64,000 bases of DNA from assembly GCA_018402085.1 (NCBI GenBank), contig JAGYJM010000002.1:1054001-1118000 (forward strand), in the 5' to 3' direction. A model generated the notes under the pieces. The model had not been told where the DNA came from and did no database searches. It was given only the letters and a program-made list of their open reading frames with translations. Made by a program: the position numbers and the translations under genes. Origin of the DNA: Flavobacteriales bacterium (GTDB taxonomy: Bacteria > Bacteroidota > Bacteroidia > Flavobacteriales_D > Sanyastnellaceae). Below, piece by piece: positions 7,736-15,055 of this stretch. Position 1 is the stretch's first letter, and each line of letters starts with the position of its first letter.

Positions 7736-9946
7736 TTATTTCTCCATCATCGGAGTGACCTCCTGCATGGCTTCAGTAGGCTTCTCTTTCTTTGCGCGTT
7801 TCTGTACAAAATCAATCTCCTCGATCAGATTTTGCGCATTGGCAAGCTTATCGATAATGAACATCACGTAGCGGATGTCTACAGAGATCGTACGCTGCAG
7901 CTCCGGCTCAAAGGCAATATCACCACTCATGGCTTCCCAGTTACCATCGAAAGCGAGTCCGATCAGGTCTCCATCGCCATTCATTACAGGTGAACCTGAG
8001 TTACCTCCGGTGATGTCGTTGTTCGAAATGAAGCATACCACGAGCTCCCCGCTTTCATCCTTCCACTTACCGAAGTCACGCGCTTCAATAAGGTCAATGA
8101 GCCCCTTCGGCATCACGAACTCAGGGTCTTTCGGGTCATGCTTTTCCAGAATACCATTGGCAGTTGTGACGAAGTCATAATGAACGGCATCCGCAGGGTA
8201 ATAGTCACCCACCTGACCGTAGGTCAGGCGCATGGTCGAGTTGGCGTCAGGGTAGTATTTAGTAGTCGGGTTCAGCTTGCGAAGACCGTCAACGAAGAGG
8301 CGGTAGCCTTTGTCGTACTTGGCCTGTGCCTCATTATTGAAGGTTGAACGATACGCATCGATCATCGAGATACCGAGCTGGATGGCAGGGTCTTTGTCGA
8401 AGGTTTTTTGCTTGGGCTTTGCGATGAACGTATCAAGTGCTTCACGCGTAGCAAGAAAACTGTCTTCGTACACAGCATCTACAAAGCGGTCAATATCGCC
8501 TTTATACTTTTTGTCGATGGTGCTGAAAATAGAAGGTAGGTACATTTCATCAACGTTTTCTTTGTACATCTTCAGCGTAGTGCGGAGGAGGTCTTTGTCC
8601 GTCTCCAGGTCGTAATCTTTGAAGAAGCCATCAGCAGTTGCAGCAAACGACTGCAGAATCATCTTTTGCTTCTCTTCATCTTCGTCAGCCATCGCCGCGC
8701 TGAAAGTACGCTCAAAACGGTATGCAAAAAGCGTGATATCGGCACCAATAATGCCCGCCTCAAGAGCGTAGACATCTGCCTTCACACGGGGCTCACTCAG
8801 TTCGTAATATTCAGCGATCATATCCAGGGCGCCACCGTATTTCGCTTCCCGCTTCGAATCGGCCGCCACCCATTCGCGAAAGTCTTGCTCAATCTCTTTC
8901 TTCTTTTCATACACATTCAAGCGCTTGAGTCCTTTTGTCTGGCCGATGTAGTATTTCCAGTAGTTGGCAGTGCTGGCATACTTTGAAGCGTATTGGATGC
9001 GCACTGCTTTGTCGGCATCCATGTGCTCTTTCATGCTCTTGAGCTTCGCATCGCGCACTTCAACCACGGTAGGGTTGTAGAGGTCAATCGCCTGCTGCAC
9101 TCCCCAGCTGGAAAGGTAGCGATCCGTGCTACCCGGGTAACCCATGATCATGGTGAAGTCATTCGGCTGAACACCGTCAAGCGACACCTTGAGGTGGCGT
9201 TTTGGGGTAAATGGCTTGTTGCTTTCGCTGAAGTCGGCCGGATTGTTTTCGCTGTCGGAATAAATACGGAGGAGCGCGAAATCACCGGTGTGGCGAGGCC
9301 ACATCCAGTTGTCAGTGTCGCCGCCGAATTTACCCACGCTCTCAGGCGGGGCGCCTACCAGACGCACATCATTGTACGTATTGTAAACGAAGAGGTAATA
9401 CTCGTTACCGTAGAAGAAACTTTTCACCTCTGCGGTGTAATCCGTTCCTTCGGTCGCTTCCTTTGAGAGCTTTTGCATCATTTCACTCACCTTCGCCGCG
9501 CGCTCATCTTCTGTCATGTCGTCGTTAAGCTCGCTCAGTACTTTTTGCGTAACATCATCGATGCGCACGAGGAAGCTCACGTTGAAGTCTTCTATGTGCT
9601 TTTCCTGATCCTTACTGTACGCCCAGAAACCGTCTGTCAGGTAGTCGTTTTCTTTAGAACTAAAGCTTTGAATGGCGCCATATGCGCAGTGGTGATTTGT
9701 CAACACAAGCCCTTGGTCTGAGATAACTTCAGCCGTGCACATACCCCCGTTGAGCATCACAATGGCATCTTTCAGACTGGCCTGATTGATCGAATAAATT
9801 TCTTCAGCGGTCAGGTTCAAACCCATATTCCGCATCTCTGCTTCGTTGATCTTCTGAAGCATATGAAGCAGCCACATTCCTTCGTCAGCTCGCATGGTAA
9901 AGACCGTGCCGAGGAGGAAGGTCAACATCAAGGTAATTTTTCTCAT
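7736..9946 (-). CDS. S46 family dipeptidyl-peptidase, DPP7-like
   Basis: A secreted serine exopeptidase that removes dipeptides from peptide N-termini, 736 residues, the usual S46 length. A signal peptide ends near residue 20 (TMRA/DEG). Triad positions are visible: His86 in TNHHC, Asp222 in GDFALLRIY and Ser650 in GGNSGSP. The residue that separates DPP7 from DPP11 lies in FDGNWEAMSGD; glycine there matches the DPP7 type, which prefers hydrophobic P1 residues, rather than the arginine of Asp/Glu-specific DPP11. It likely feeds amino-acid uptake in the periplasm. It stands alone between a shared terminator and a 165-base gap containing one GATG-tailed hairpin. Confidence 0.93.
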   Translation of the reverse strand: MRKITLMLTFLLGTVFTMRADEGMWLLHMLQKINEAEMRNMGLNLTAEEIYSINQASLKDAIVMLNGGMCTAEVISDQGLVLTNHHCAYGAIQSFSSKENDYLTDGFWAYSKDQEKHIEDFNVSFLVRIDDVTQKVLSELNDDMTEDERAAKVSEMMQKLSKEATEGTDYTAEVKSFFYGNEYYLFVYNTYNDVRLVGAPPESVGKFGGDTDNWMWPRHTGDFALLRIYSDSENNPADFSESNKPFTPKRHLKVSLDGVQPNDFTMIMGYPGSTDRYLSSWGVQQAIDLYNPTVVEVRDAKLKSMKEHMDADKAVRIQYASKYASTANYWKYYIGQTKGLKRLNVYEKKKEIEQDFREWVAADSKREAKYGGALDMIAEYYELSEPRVKADVYALEAGIIGADITLFAYRFERTFSAAMADEDEEKQKMILQSFAATADGFFKDYDLETDKDLLRTTLKMYKENVDEMYLPSIFSTIDKKYKGDIDRFVDAVYEDSFLATREALDTFIAKPKQKTFDKDPAIQLGISMIDAYRSTFNNEAQAKYDKGYRLFVDGLRKLNPTTKYYPDANSTMRLTYGQVGDYYPADAVHYDFVTTANGILEKHDPKDPEFVMPKGLIDLIEARDFGKWKDESGELVVCFISNNDITGGNSGSPVMNGDGDLIGLAFDGNWEAMSGDIAFEPELQRTISVDIRYVMFIIDKLANAQNLIEEIDFVQKRAKKEKPTEAMQEVTPMMEK

Positions 9947-9969
9947 GAGGTTTACTGTTTATTTTCTTT

Positions 9970-9989
9970 CGCCGTAAAAACGGCGGATG
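9970..9989 (+). repeat. GATG-tailed hairpin, intergenic copy upstream of the S46 gene
   Basis: Stem CGCCGT / ACGGCG, loop AAAA, tail GATG. It lies 24 bases before the S46 start codon on the opposite strand, so it may fall in that gene's leader. Confidence 0.65.
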
Positions 9990-10111
9990 GATACAGATTC
10001 TGTAAAAAAGGTGCCGTAAAACTAAGGTTTTTGCTGTGCCCCTCGGCATAAAATCAGGTCAGACGAACGGATGCGATGCCGAATGGTTCAACACTATGAT
10101 AAGCGGATAAA

Positions 10112-10657
10112 CTATTGTTTGTTCTCGAGTCGCTCCCAGTTGATCCGGGCAATGACTTCGTCAATGGCACTGTACAATGATTTGAGCCGAGGTCCGCCAT
10201 AGCGATTTATCACCCGCTTGCCTTCGATTTCGGTAATGACAGAAGGGAGGTCTGTGACCATTGGGTTGTCATAAACAGATTGCAAGGTGTCGTACCTCAT
10301 CGCTGCTGCAAGATCAAGTATGGGCTGAATCAGTTCCTGTTCGCAATTACCCTGGTATTCCCCGATCAGGTCTACGAAATTTTGCCCTTCGTAATAACAG
10401 CGACCATCTGACTTGGCAATGAAAATGAAACTCGGACAACTGCCGAAGCACATGGTGCGCTGGTAGTAAACAAGGGTATCTGCCCGTTGCGGTGCATCCG
10501 GACTAGCCGGAAGGACAACAACAACTGAATCACCTGCCTGTGGGGTATCATTGGTGGCAAAGCTGCTCTCTGCAACCACCTTGTTTTTATTCCGACAACT
10601 GTTGAATACCAGAAGCATAAGTAGCGGAACGCAAAGAAAGAGGAGTCGCAGGGTCAT
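10112..10657 (-). CDS. DUF6438 domain lipoprotein
   Basis: A 181-residue lipoprotein with a hydrophobic signal and lipobox FNSC (Cys21). The mature part from about residue 58 carries the DUF6438 pattern: a strand then RTMCFGSCPSF, where two cysteines flank FGS, followed by YYEG. DUF6438 has no known function. The ATG overlaps the yidC stop as ATGA, so it is translationally coupled to yidC, but nothing ties it to membrane insertion. Confidence 0.72.
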   Translation of the reverse strand: MTLRLLFLCVPLLMLLVFNSCRNKNKVVAESSFATNDTPQAGDSVVVVLPASPDAPQRADTLVYYQRTMCFGSCPSFIFIAKSDGRCYYEGQNFVDLIGEYQGNCEQELIQPILDLAAAMRYDTLQSVYDNPMVTDLPSVITEIEGKRVINRYGGPRLKSLYSAIDEVIARINWERLENKQ

Positions 10658-12570
10658 TTTTTCTTCTTGTTTCGGTTGTTGTCTTTCGCCTTTTCTTTCT
10701 GCAGCTTCTGCATTTCTTCAAGACGCTGCTGGAAGCTGCTTTTCTTCTTCGGCTTCTTCTTGTTCTCCTGTAGCTTCGCGTGGATCTTGTCTTCGTCGAT
10801 CATGTAATTTTTAATCACGTACATCTGAATGATCGAGATGAGGTTCGCACAGAAATAGTAGAAATTCAGTCCGGCTGCAAAGCGATTGAAGAACACGAGG
10901 GTGATGATCGGGAAGATGTTCATAATCACTTTCATGTTCGGCATACCGGGCTGCTGCGTATTGGGCATGTTGGCAGTGCTCATGCGCGAGTAGAAGAAAG
11001 TACTTACGGCCATCATCACAGCGAAGCCGCTGACATGGTTTCCGTAAACGCTGCTGATCAGCGGAATCTCTGTGTGCCAGCTGATGATGGCGTCATAAGC
11101 ACCCAAATCATCTGCCCACAAAAACTGCTTTCCGCGGAGATCGATGTTGGCGGGGAAGAAGCGGAACATAGCGTAAAGAATCGGGAGCTGCAGCAGCATC
11201 GGCAGGCAGCCGGCGAATGGGTTTACCCCCGTCTCGCGGTACAACGCCATCGTAGCCTGCTGCTTGGCCATGGCATCGTCTTTGTGCTTTTCGTTGATTT
11301 CTTCCATTTCCGGACGAAGCACCCGCATTTTCGCAGATGACACGAAGTTCTTCCAGGTCACCGGCGAGAGCAGCAGCTTGATCAGGATGGTGATGATGAT
11401 AATCGCAATACCAATGTTGCCGATGATGCTGGTGAGGAAACCGAAGACCGGACGAATCAGGTGCCTGTTCACATAGCCGAAGATCCACCAGCCATAGTCG
11501 ATGATCTTGCCCAACTCCTCTACATCCAGTTTCTGGAGTTCGTCAAGGTCATTCGGACCGAAATAGAAAGTCAGGTCTTCAATGCTGTTAGAGGTGTTCT
11601 CGAGTGCGAGAGGAATCCGCGCTTCGTAATACATATTGACCGTGGTATCACGCTCATCTTTCGGTGGGTAACTGCGCACATAAGCTCCGGGTTCGAAGCC
11701 CTCGCGGTCAATGACGATTGCCGAGAAATAGTTTTGTTTGAACGCTACCCAGTTCAAAGGGTCTTCAATATCATCTTCGTCATCCCGCTTTTCACCAAGA
11801 TACGAACGTCCTTTATCGACTTCGCGGTAGAAAACGGAGCTGTGCTGGCGCTCCCAGTCGACGCCTTTTTCCATGTGCGCTCCGGCAGCATTCCAGTCGA
11901 GGCGGGCAGAGGTGAGGTCGAGGTAGCTGTCGAGCCCCACAGCGTGGAGCTGCAGGTCAACGGTGTAGCTTTTGTCATTTAACGTGTAAATGTAGTCGAG
12001 GTAGCTGTCAGGATCAGTAGTGGCGAGGCGCATGACCACACGCTGACCTTCGTCAGTGCGTTCTTCACGTACTTTCGAGAAGTGCAGTTCTGAAAGGTTG
12101 AGCTTGCCCTTACCTTTATAGTCTACAAAGAGGTCAAAGCTGGTTTTTTCCGGAATGAACAGCTCCACTTTAGCACTGTCCCAGAAGGTGCGATACCCAT
12201 CCTGAAGCTCAGCTTCGTTAAACCATCCGCCTTTGTGGTGGATGCCCACTCGCACGCGTTCATTTTCAAGAACCGTTATGGCGGTTTCACCGGAAGCGGC
12301 CGGCGCAAAAACACCCCATTTTGATGCGTTGGCCGCGGCTTGTTGTACCAAACGCAATGAGTCGCTGATTTCGGGCTGGCTTTCTGTGGTGACCACTTCG
12401 TTTCCTGCGCCGACAGAGGCGTCGTCTGAGGAGGTGCCGCTCCTGTCAGCATTCGTCTGTTCAGTTTGTTGAGGGGGATCCGGAAGCTCGGGATCGGGCG
12501 CGAAAAAGTAGTTGTAGCCGATCACCAAAAGCACCATTAATAGGAGACCGGTCAGGGTGTTTTTATCCAT
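10654..12570 (-). CDS. yidC: Membrane protein insertase YidC
   Basis: Inserts and folds inner-membrane proteins with or after SecYEG. 638 residues from the ATG at 12570 (MDKNTLTGLLL). The first helix is at about residues 6-24, then a large periplasmic beta domain, then the conserved five-helix core with RPVFGFLTSIIGN, LSPVTWKNF, the cytoplasmic hairpin around EMEEINEKHKDD, and GCLPMLLQLPILYAMF. The C-terminus is strongly basic, as usual for ribosome contact. An open frame extends upstream to 12774, but it runs through the CAGACGG simple repeat and is not protein. A TATCTTTG promoter lies 20 bases upstream of the start. Confidence 0.97.
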   Translation of the reverse strand: MDKNTLTGLLLMVLLVIGYNYFFAPDPELPDPPQQTEQTNADRSGTSSDDASVGAGNEVVTTESQPEISDSLRLVQQAAANASKWGVFAPAASGETAITVLENERVRVGIHHKGGWFNEAELQDGYRTFWDSAKVELFIPEKTSFDLFVDYKGKGKLNLSELHFSKVREERTDEGQRVVMRLATTDPDSYLDYIYTLNDKSYTVDLQLHAVGLDSYLDLTSARLDWNAAGAHMEKGVDWERQHSSVFYREVDKGRSYLGEKRDDEDDIEDPLNWVAFKQNYFSAIVIDREGFEPGAYVRSYPPKDERDTTVNMYYEARIPLALENTSNSIEDLTFYFGPNDLDELQKLDVEELGKIIDYGWWIFGYVNRHLIRPVFGFLTSIIGNIGIAIIIITILIKLLLSPVTWKNFVSSAKMRVLRPEMEEINEKHKDDAMAKQQATMALYRETGVNPFAGCLPMLLQLPILYAMFRFFPANIDLRGKQFLWADDLGAYDAIISWHTEIPLISSVYGNHVSGFAVMMAVSTFFYSRMSTANMPNTQQPGMPNMKVIMNIFPIITLVFFNRFAAGLNFYYFCANLISIIQMYVIKNYMIDEDKIHAKLQENKKKPKKKSSFQQRLEEMQKLQKEKAKDNNRNKKKK

Positions 12571-12590
12571 TGCGTATTCGTAGTGGGGCG

Positions 12591-12598
12591 CAAAGATA
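12591..12598 (-). promoter_or_regulatory. TAnnTTTG -7 box for yidC
   Basis: Minus-strand TATCTTTG fits the Bacteroidota primary sigma -7 consensus and lies 20 bases before the yidC ATG. The -33 region falls in the CAGACGG repeat and shows no good TTTG. Confidence 0.6.
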
Positions 12599-12605
12599 GG
12601 AAAAC

Positions 12606-12655
12606 AGTCTGCGGTCTTCGGTCTGCGGTCTGCCGTCTGCTTTCGGCTGTCGGTT
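12606..12655 (+). repeat. Degenerate CAGACGG/CAGACCG simple repeat
   Basis: Several imperfect steps of GGTCTGCGGTCT and GCCGTCTGC. The same motif recurs at 38870, 39170, 51486 and 61313, always between genes. Confidence 0.7.
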
Positions 12656-12774
12656 AGGGGAATAGTAGGAGTCATTTCTAAAGTGGAGACGTATTCCCAA
12701 TTTCTATGTAGTGCAACATCCGATGCGGGTAGCGCGTCTGCGCAGCTTAAGTGTTGCTTGTCAGTCCACCGCAT

Positions 12775-13018
12775 ACCCCTCAGTCCACCGCGAAGCGGTG
12801 GACAGCTCCCCTTAGTAAGGGGAGCTGTTTTTTATATGTTCCCCCCACTAAAATTGCTCCCCTTAGCAAGAGGAGCAGCTTTTTGAGTACTCCCACTTAA
12901 AATTGCTCCCCTTACTAAGGGGAGCTGTCATGCGAAGCATGACTGAGGGGTCTAGAAACCTCCACGCGCAGCATGACTGAGGAGTCTAGAAACCTCCACG
13001 CGCAAGCATGACTCAGAG
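12775..13018 (+). repeat. Hairpin array A (left end, one middle unit, right end)
   Basis: The left end reads ACCCCTCAG, a hairpin GTCCACCGC / GCGGTGGAC, then the palindrome AGCTCCCCTTA / TAAGGGGAGCT followed by TTTTTT. One middle unit GCTCCCCTTAGCAAGAGGAGC with spacer CTTTTTGAGTACTCCCAC follows. The right end is a second CTCCCC palindrome, a hairpin GTCATGC / GCATGAC, and CTGAGGGGT at 12943-12951. Two partial copies of a 34-bp tail follow. Right and left ends are inverted copies of each other. Confidence 0.85.
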
Positions 13019-13060
13019 TTTACCTACCTCCCGACCCAAAATTCCCTTAATTTCGCCGCT

Positions 13061-13825
13061 GTGAACAGGATCATCTCATTTGTCACGCGCTTCGTACCTC
13101 GCCATATCTTGCAGCGGGTGGCGCATTTGTTTTTGCAGGCAGCCTCTTTGTTTTATCGGGGAGATAAGATTGAGGATCCGATTACGGGCATCACCTATCG
13201 GAAGATTCTTCCATACGGACGTACCCGTTCTAGGGAGAATGCGCTGGCTCCGGATAGCATGTCGCTGGAGCGCCACCGCTTGCTGTGGTTATTTCTGCGT
13301 GAGGAAACCGATTTTTTCACGGCACAGCACCGCTTCCTTCATTTGGCTCCGGAGTACTGTTTCATCCGGCGCTTTCGTGCCGAAAAAAAGCTGGACTATG
13401 TGACAGGTGACCTGATTAGCCCGTGGGCAGACCACCATTTTGATGCACACAATATCCCCTTTGAAGACAACAGTTTTGATGTGGTCATGGCGAACCACCT
13501 GCTAGAGCATGTGGACGACGACCGTCAGGTAATGCGTGAGTTTTACCGCGTGATGAAGCCGGGAGGCTGGGGCATTTTTCAGGTGCCGATTGACTACAGC
13601 AATGCGCGTACCGCAGAAGACCCAAAAGTAACTGATCCTGCCGAGCGTGAACGCCTTTACTGGCAGCGCGACCACGTCCGCTTATACGGACGCGACTACG
13701 CAGACCGCCTCCGTGAGGCCGGCTTTGAGGTCGAAGAAATTCCGTACCCGAAGCAGCTCGGTGAGGAGAAAGCGCGGCGCTATGCGCTGATGGAGGAGGA
13801 GTGTGTGTATTTGTGTAGGAAGTAA
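13061..13825 (+). CDS. Class I SAM-dependent methyltransferase
   Basis: A 254-residue cytoplasmic methyltransferase of the Methyltransf_11 kind. The central region has YVTGDL (end of strand 2), then HNIPFEDNSFDVVMANHLLEHVDDD, the post-II region with an LEHV motif, and MKPGGWGIFQVP. The usual glycine-rich motif I is replaced by FLHLAPEYCF, a form seen in some ubiE-like family members. The start is a GTG at 13061, since no ATG precedes the conserved part. It lies between hairpin arrays A and B. Substrate unknown. One GATG-tailed hairpin with a G-T wobble lies inside. Confidence 0.8.
   Translation: MNRIISFVTRFVPRHILQRVAHLFLQAASLFYRGDKIEDPITGITYRKILPYGRTRSRENALAPDSMSLERHRLLWLFLREETDFFTAQHRFLHLAPEYCFIRRFRAEKKLDYVTGDLISPWADHHFDAHNIPFEDNSFDVVMANHLLEHVDDDRQVMREFYRVMKPGGWGIFQVPIDYSNARTAEDPKVTDPAERERLYWQRDHVRLYGRDYADRLREAGFEVEEIPYPKQLGEEKARRYALMEEECVYLCRK
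13363..13382 (-). repeat. GATG-tailed hairpin, copy inside the methyltransferase gene
   Basis: On the minus strand: stem CGGCAC / GCGCCG with one wobble, loop GAAA, tail GATG. On the coding strand it encodes FIRRFRAE. Confidence 0.5.
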
Positions 13826-13844
13826 TTCCTGAGTTCACTGCGTA

Positions 13845-14220
13845 CCCCTCAGTCCACCGCTTCGCGGTGGACAGCTCCCCTTAGCAAGGGGAGCAGTTTT
13901 TTATATGTTCCCCCCCCACTAAAATTGCTCCTATTAGCAAGAGGAGCAGTTTTTTATATGTTCCCCCCCACTAAAATTGCTCCTATTAGCAAGAGGAGCA
14001 GTTTTTTATATGTTCCCCCACTAAAATTGCTCCTATTAGCAAGAGGAGCAGTTTTTTGAGTACTCCCACTTAAAATTGCTCCCCTTAGCAAGAGGAGCAG
14101 CTTTTTGAGTACTCCCACTAAAATTGCTCCCCTTAGCAAGAGGAGCAGCTTTTTGAGTACTCCCACTAAAATTGCTCCCCTTAATAAGGGGAGCTGTCAT
14201 GCGCAGCATGACTGAGGGGT
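13845..14220 (+). repeat. Hairpin array B (left end, five middle units, right end)
   Basis: The left end has ACCCCTCAG and hairpin GTCCACCGC-ttc-GCGGTGGAC. Then come three middle units GCTCCTATTAGCAAGAGGAGC with TTTTTT tails, two units of the CTCCCC form with CTTTTTGAG spacers, and a right end with GTCATGC-gca-GCATGAC and CTGAGGGGT. Middle units are about 49-51 bp apart. Each hairpin plus T-run looks like an intrinsic terminator. Confidence 0.88.
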
Positions 14221-14254
14221 CTAAAACTAGCACCCTGAACCATGCCAGAGCGGC

Positions 14255-14620
14255 CTAAGCCCGCCACTCAGCACTATGCTCACGAATAGCATCGAGAATC
14301 AATCGCAACGATTCAAAAACAACTTTATTCTCGAACCGCAGTACCGTGATACCTGCCTTTTCGAGAAACGCATCTCTGGTCTTATCACGCGACATCTGCT
14401 CTTCTTCGAAATGTACTTGTCCGTCAAGCTCAATGGCAAGTCTGATTTCGATGCAGTAGAAGTCGAGGATGTAATTACCCACGGAGTACTGCCTCCTGAA
14501 CTTTAATCCGTCAACCTGTCTGCCCTTCAAGTGTCTCCACAATTCAATTTCAGCAGGCGTACTTTTCGTGCGAAGTTTGCGTCTGAAGGGCTTCAGGTAT
14601 TGGTGGTTATACAGCAACAT
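14255..14620 (-). CDS. DUF559 domain endonuclease-like protein
   Basis: A 121-residue single-domain protein of the DUF559 family, which belongs to the PD-(D/E)xK/Vsr-like nuclease fold. Visible motifs: RKLRTKSTPAEIELWRHLKG at residues 13-32, then FRRQYSVGNYILDFYC with the catalytic-type Asp, then IELDGQVHFEEE with the E-L-D-G core, and VLRFEN near the end. It sits exactly between the right end of hairpin array B and the left end of array C, about 35 and 74 bases away. No methyltransferase or toxin partner is adjacent, apart from the class I methyltransferase between arrays A and B. Its role is not known; association with the repeats suggests it processes or maintains them. Confidence 0.85.
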   Translation of the reverse strand: MLLYNHQYLKPFRRKLRTKSTPAEIELWRHLKGRQVDGLKFRRQYSVGNYILDFYCIEIRLAIELDGQVHFEEEQMSRDKTRDAFLEKAGITVLRFENKVVFESLRLILDAIREHSAEWRA

Positions 14621-14645
14621 TCGGCAATACTACAATGCCGAATAA
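14617..14645 (-). promoter_or_regulatory. Hairpin at the DUF559 start codon
   Basis: An 8-bp inverted repeat ATTCGGCA / TGCCGAAT with a 9-nt loop ends on the ATG of the DUF559 gene. In the mRNA it could hide the start codon. Confidence 0.5.
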
Positions 14646-14693
14646 CACCGCCAACAAGCGTTTTACGGATGGGTGGATTGGTTTTGTGGGTGT

Positions 14694-15055
14694 ACCCCTC
14701 AGTCCACCGCTTCGCGGTGGACAGCTCCCCTTAGCAAGGGGAGCAGCTTTTTGAGTACTCCCACCTAAAATTGCTCCCCTTAGCAAGAGGAGCAGCTTTT
14801 TGAGTACTCCCACTAAAATTGCTCCTATTAGCAAGAGGAGCAGCTTTTTGAGTACTCCCACCTAAAATTGCTCCCCTTACTAAGGGGAGCTGTCATGCGC
14901 AGCATGACTGAGGGGTCTAGAAACCTCCACGCGCAGCATGACTGAGGGGTCTAGAAACCTCCACGCGCATCATGACTGAGGGGTCTAGAAACCTCCACGC
15001 GCAGCATGACTGAGGGGTCTAGAAACCTCCACGCGCATCACGACTGAGGGGGCTA
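14694..15055 (+). repeat. Hairpin array C with 34-bp tandem tail
   Basis: A left end as in array B, two middle units, and a right end finishing at 14916. From 14897 a 34-bp unit (GCGCAGCATGACTGAGGGGT then CTAGAAACCTCCAC) repeats four times plus a partial fifth copy. The last copy runs into the stop codon of the metallophosphoesterase gene. Confidence 0.88.

Noticed and set aside
12571-12774. N-terminal extension of YidC with QTADRRPKTAD
   Set aside because: It comes from the CAGACGG repeat; YidC starts at MDKNTLTG as in its family.
13954-14233. Leucine-rich reading frames across the hairpin arrays
   Set aside because: They are translations of the repeat units and occur in several frames equally.
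12775-15055. CRISPR array
   Set aside because: The units differ in length and order, have no unique spacers and no cas genes nearby.
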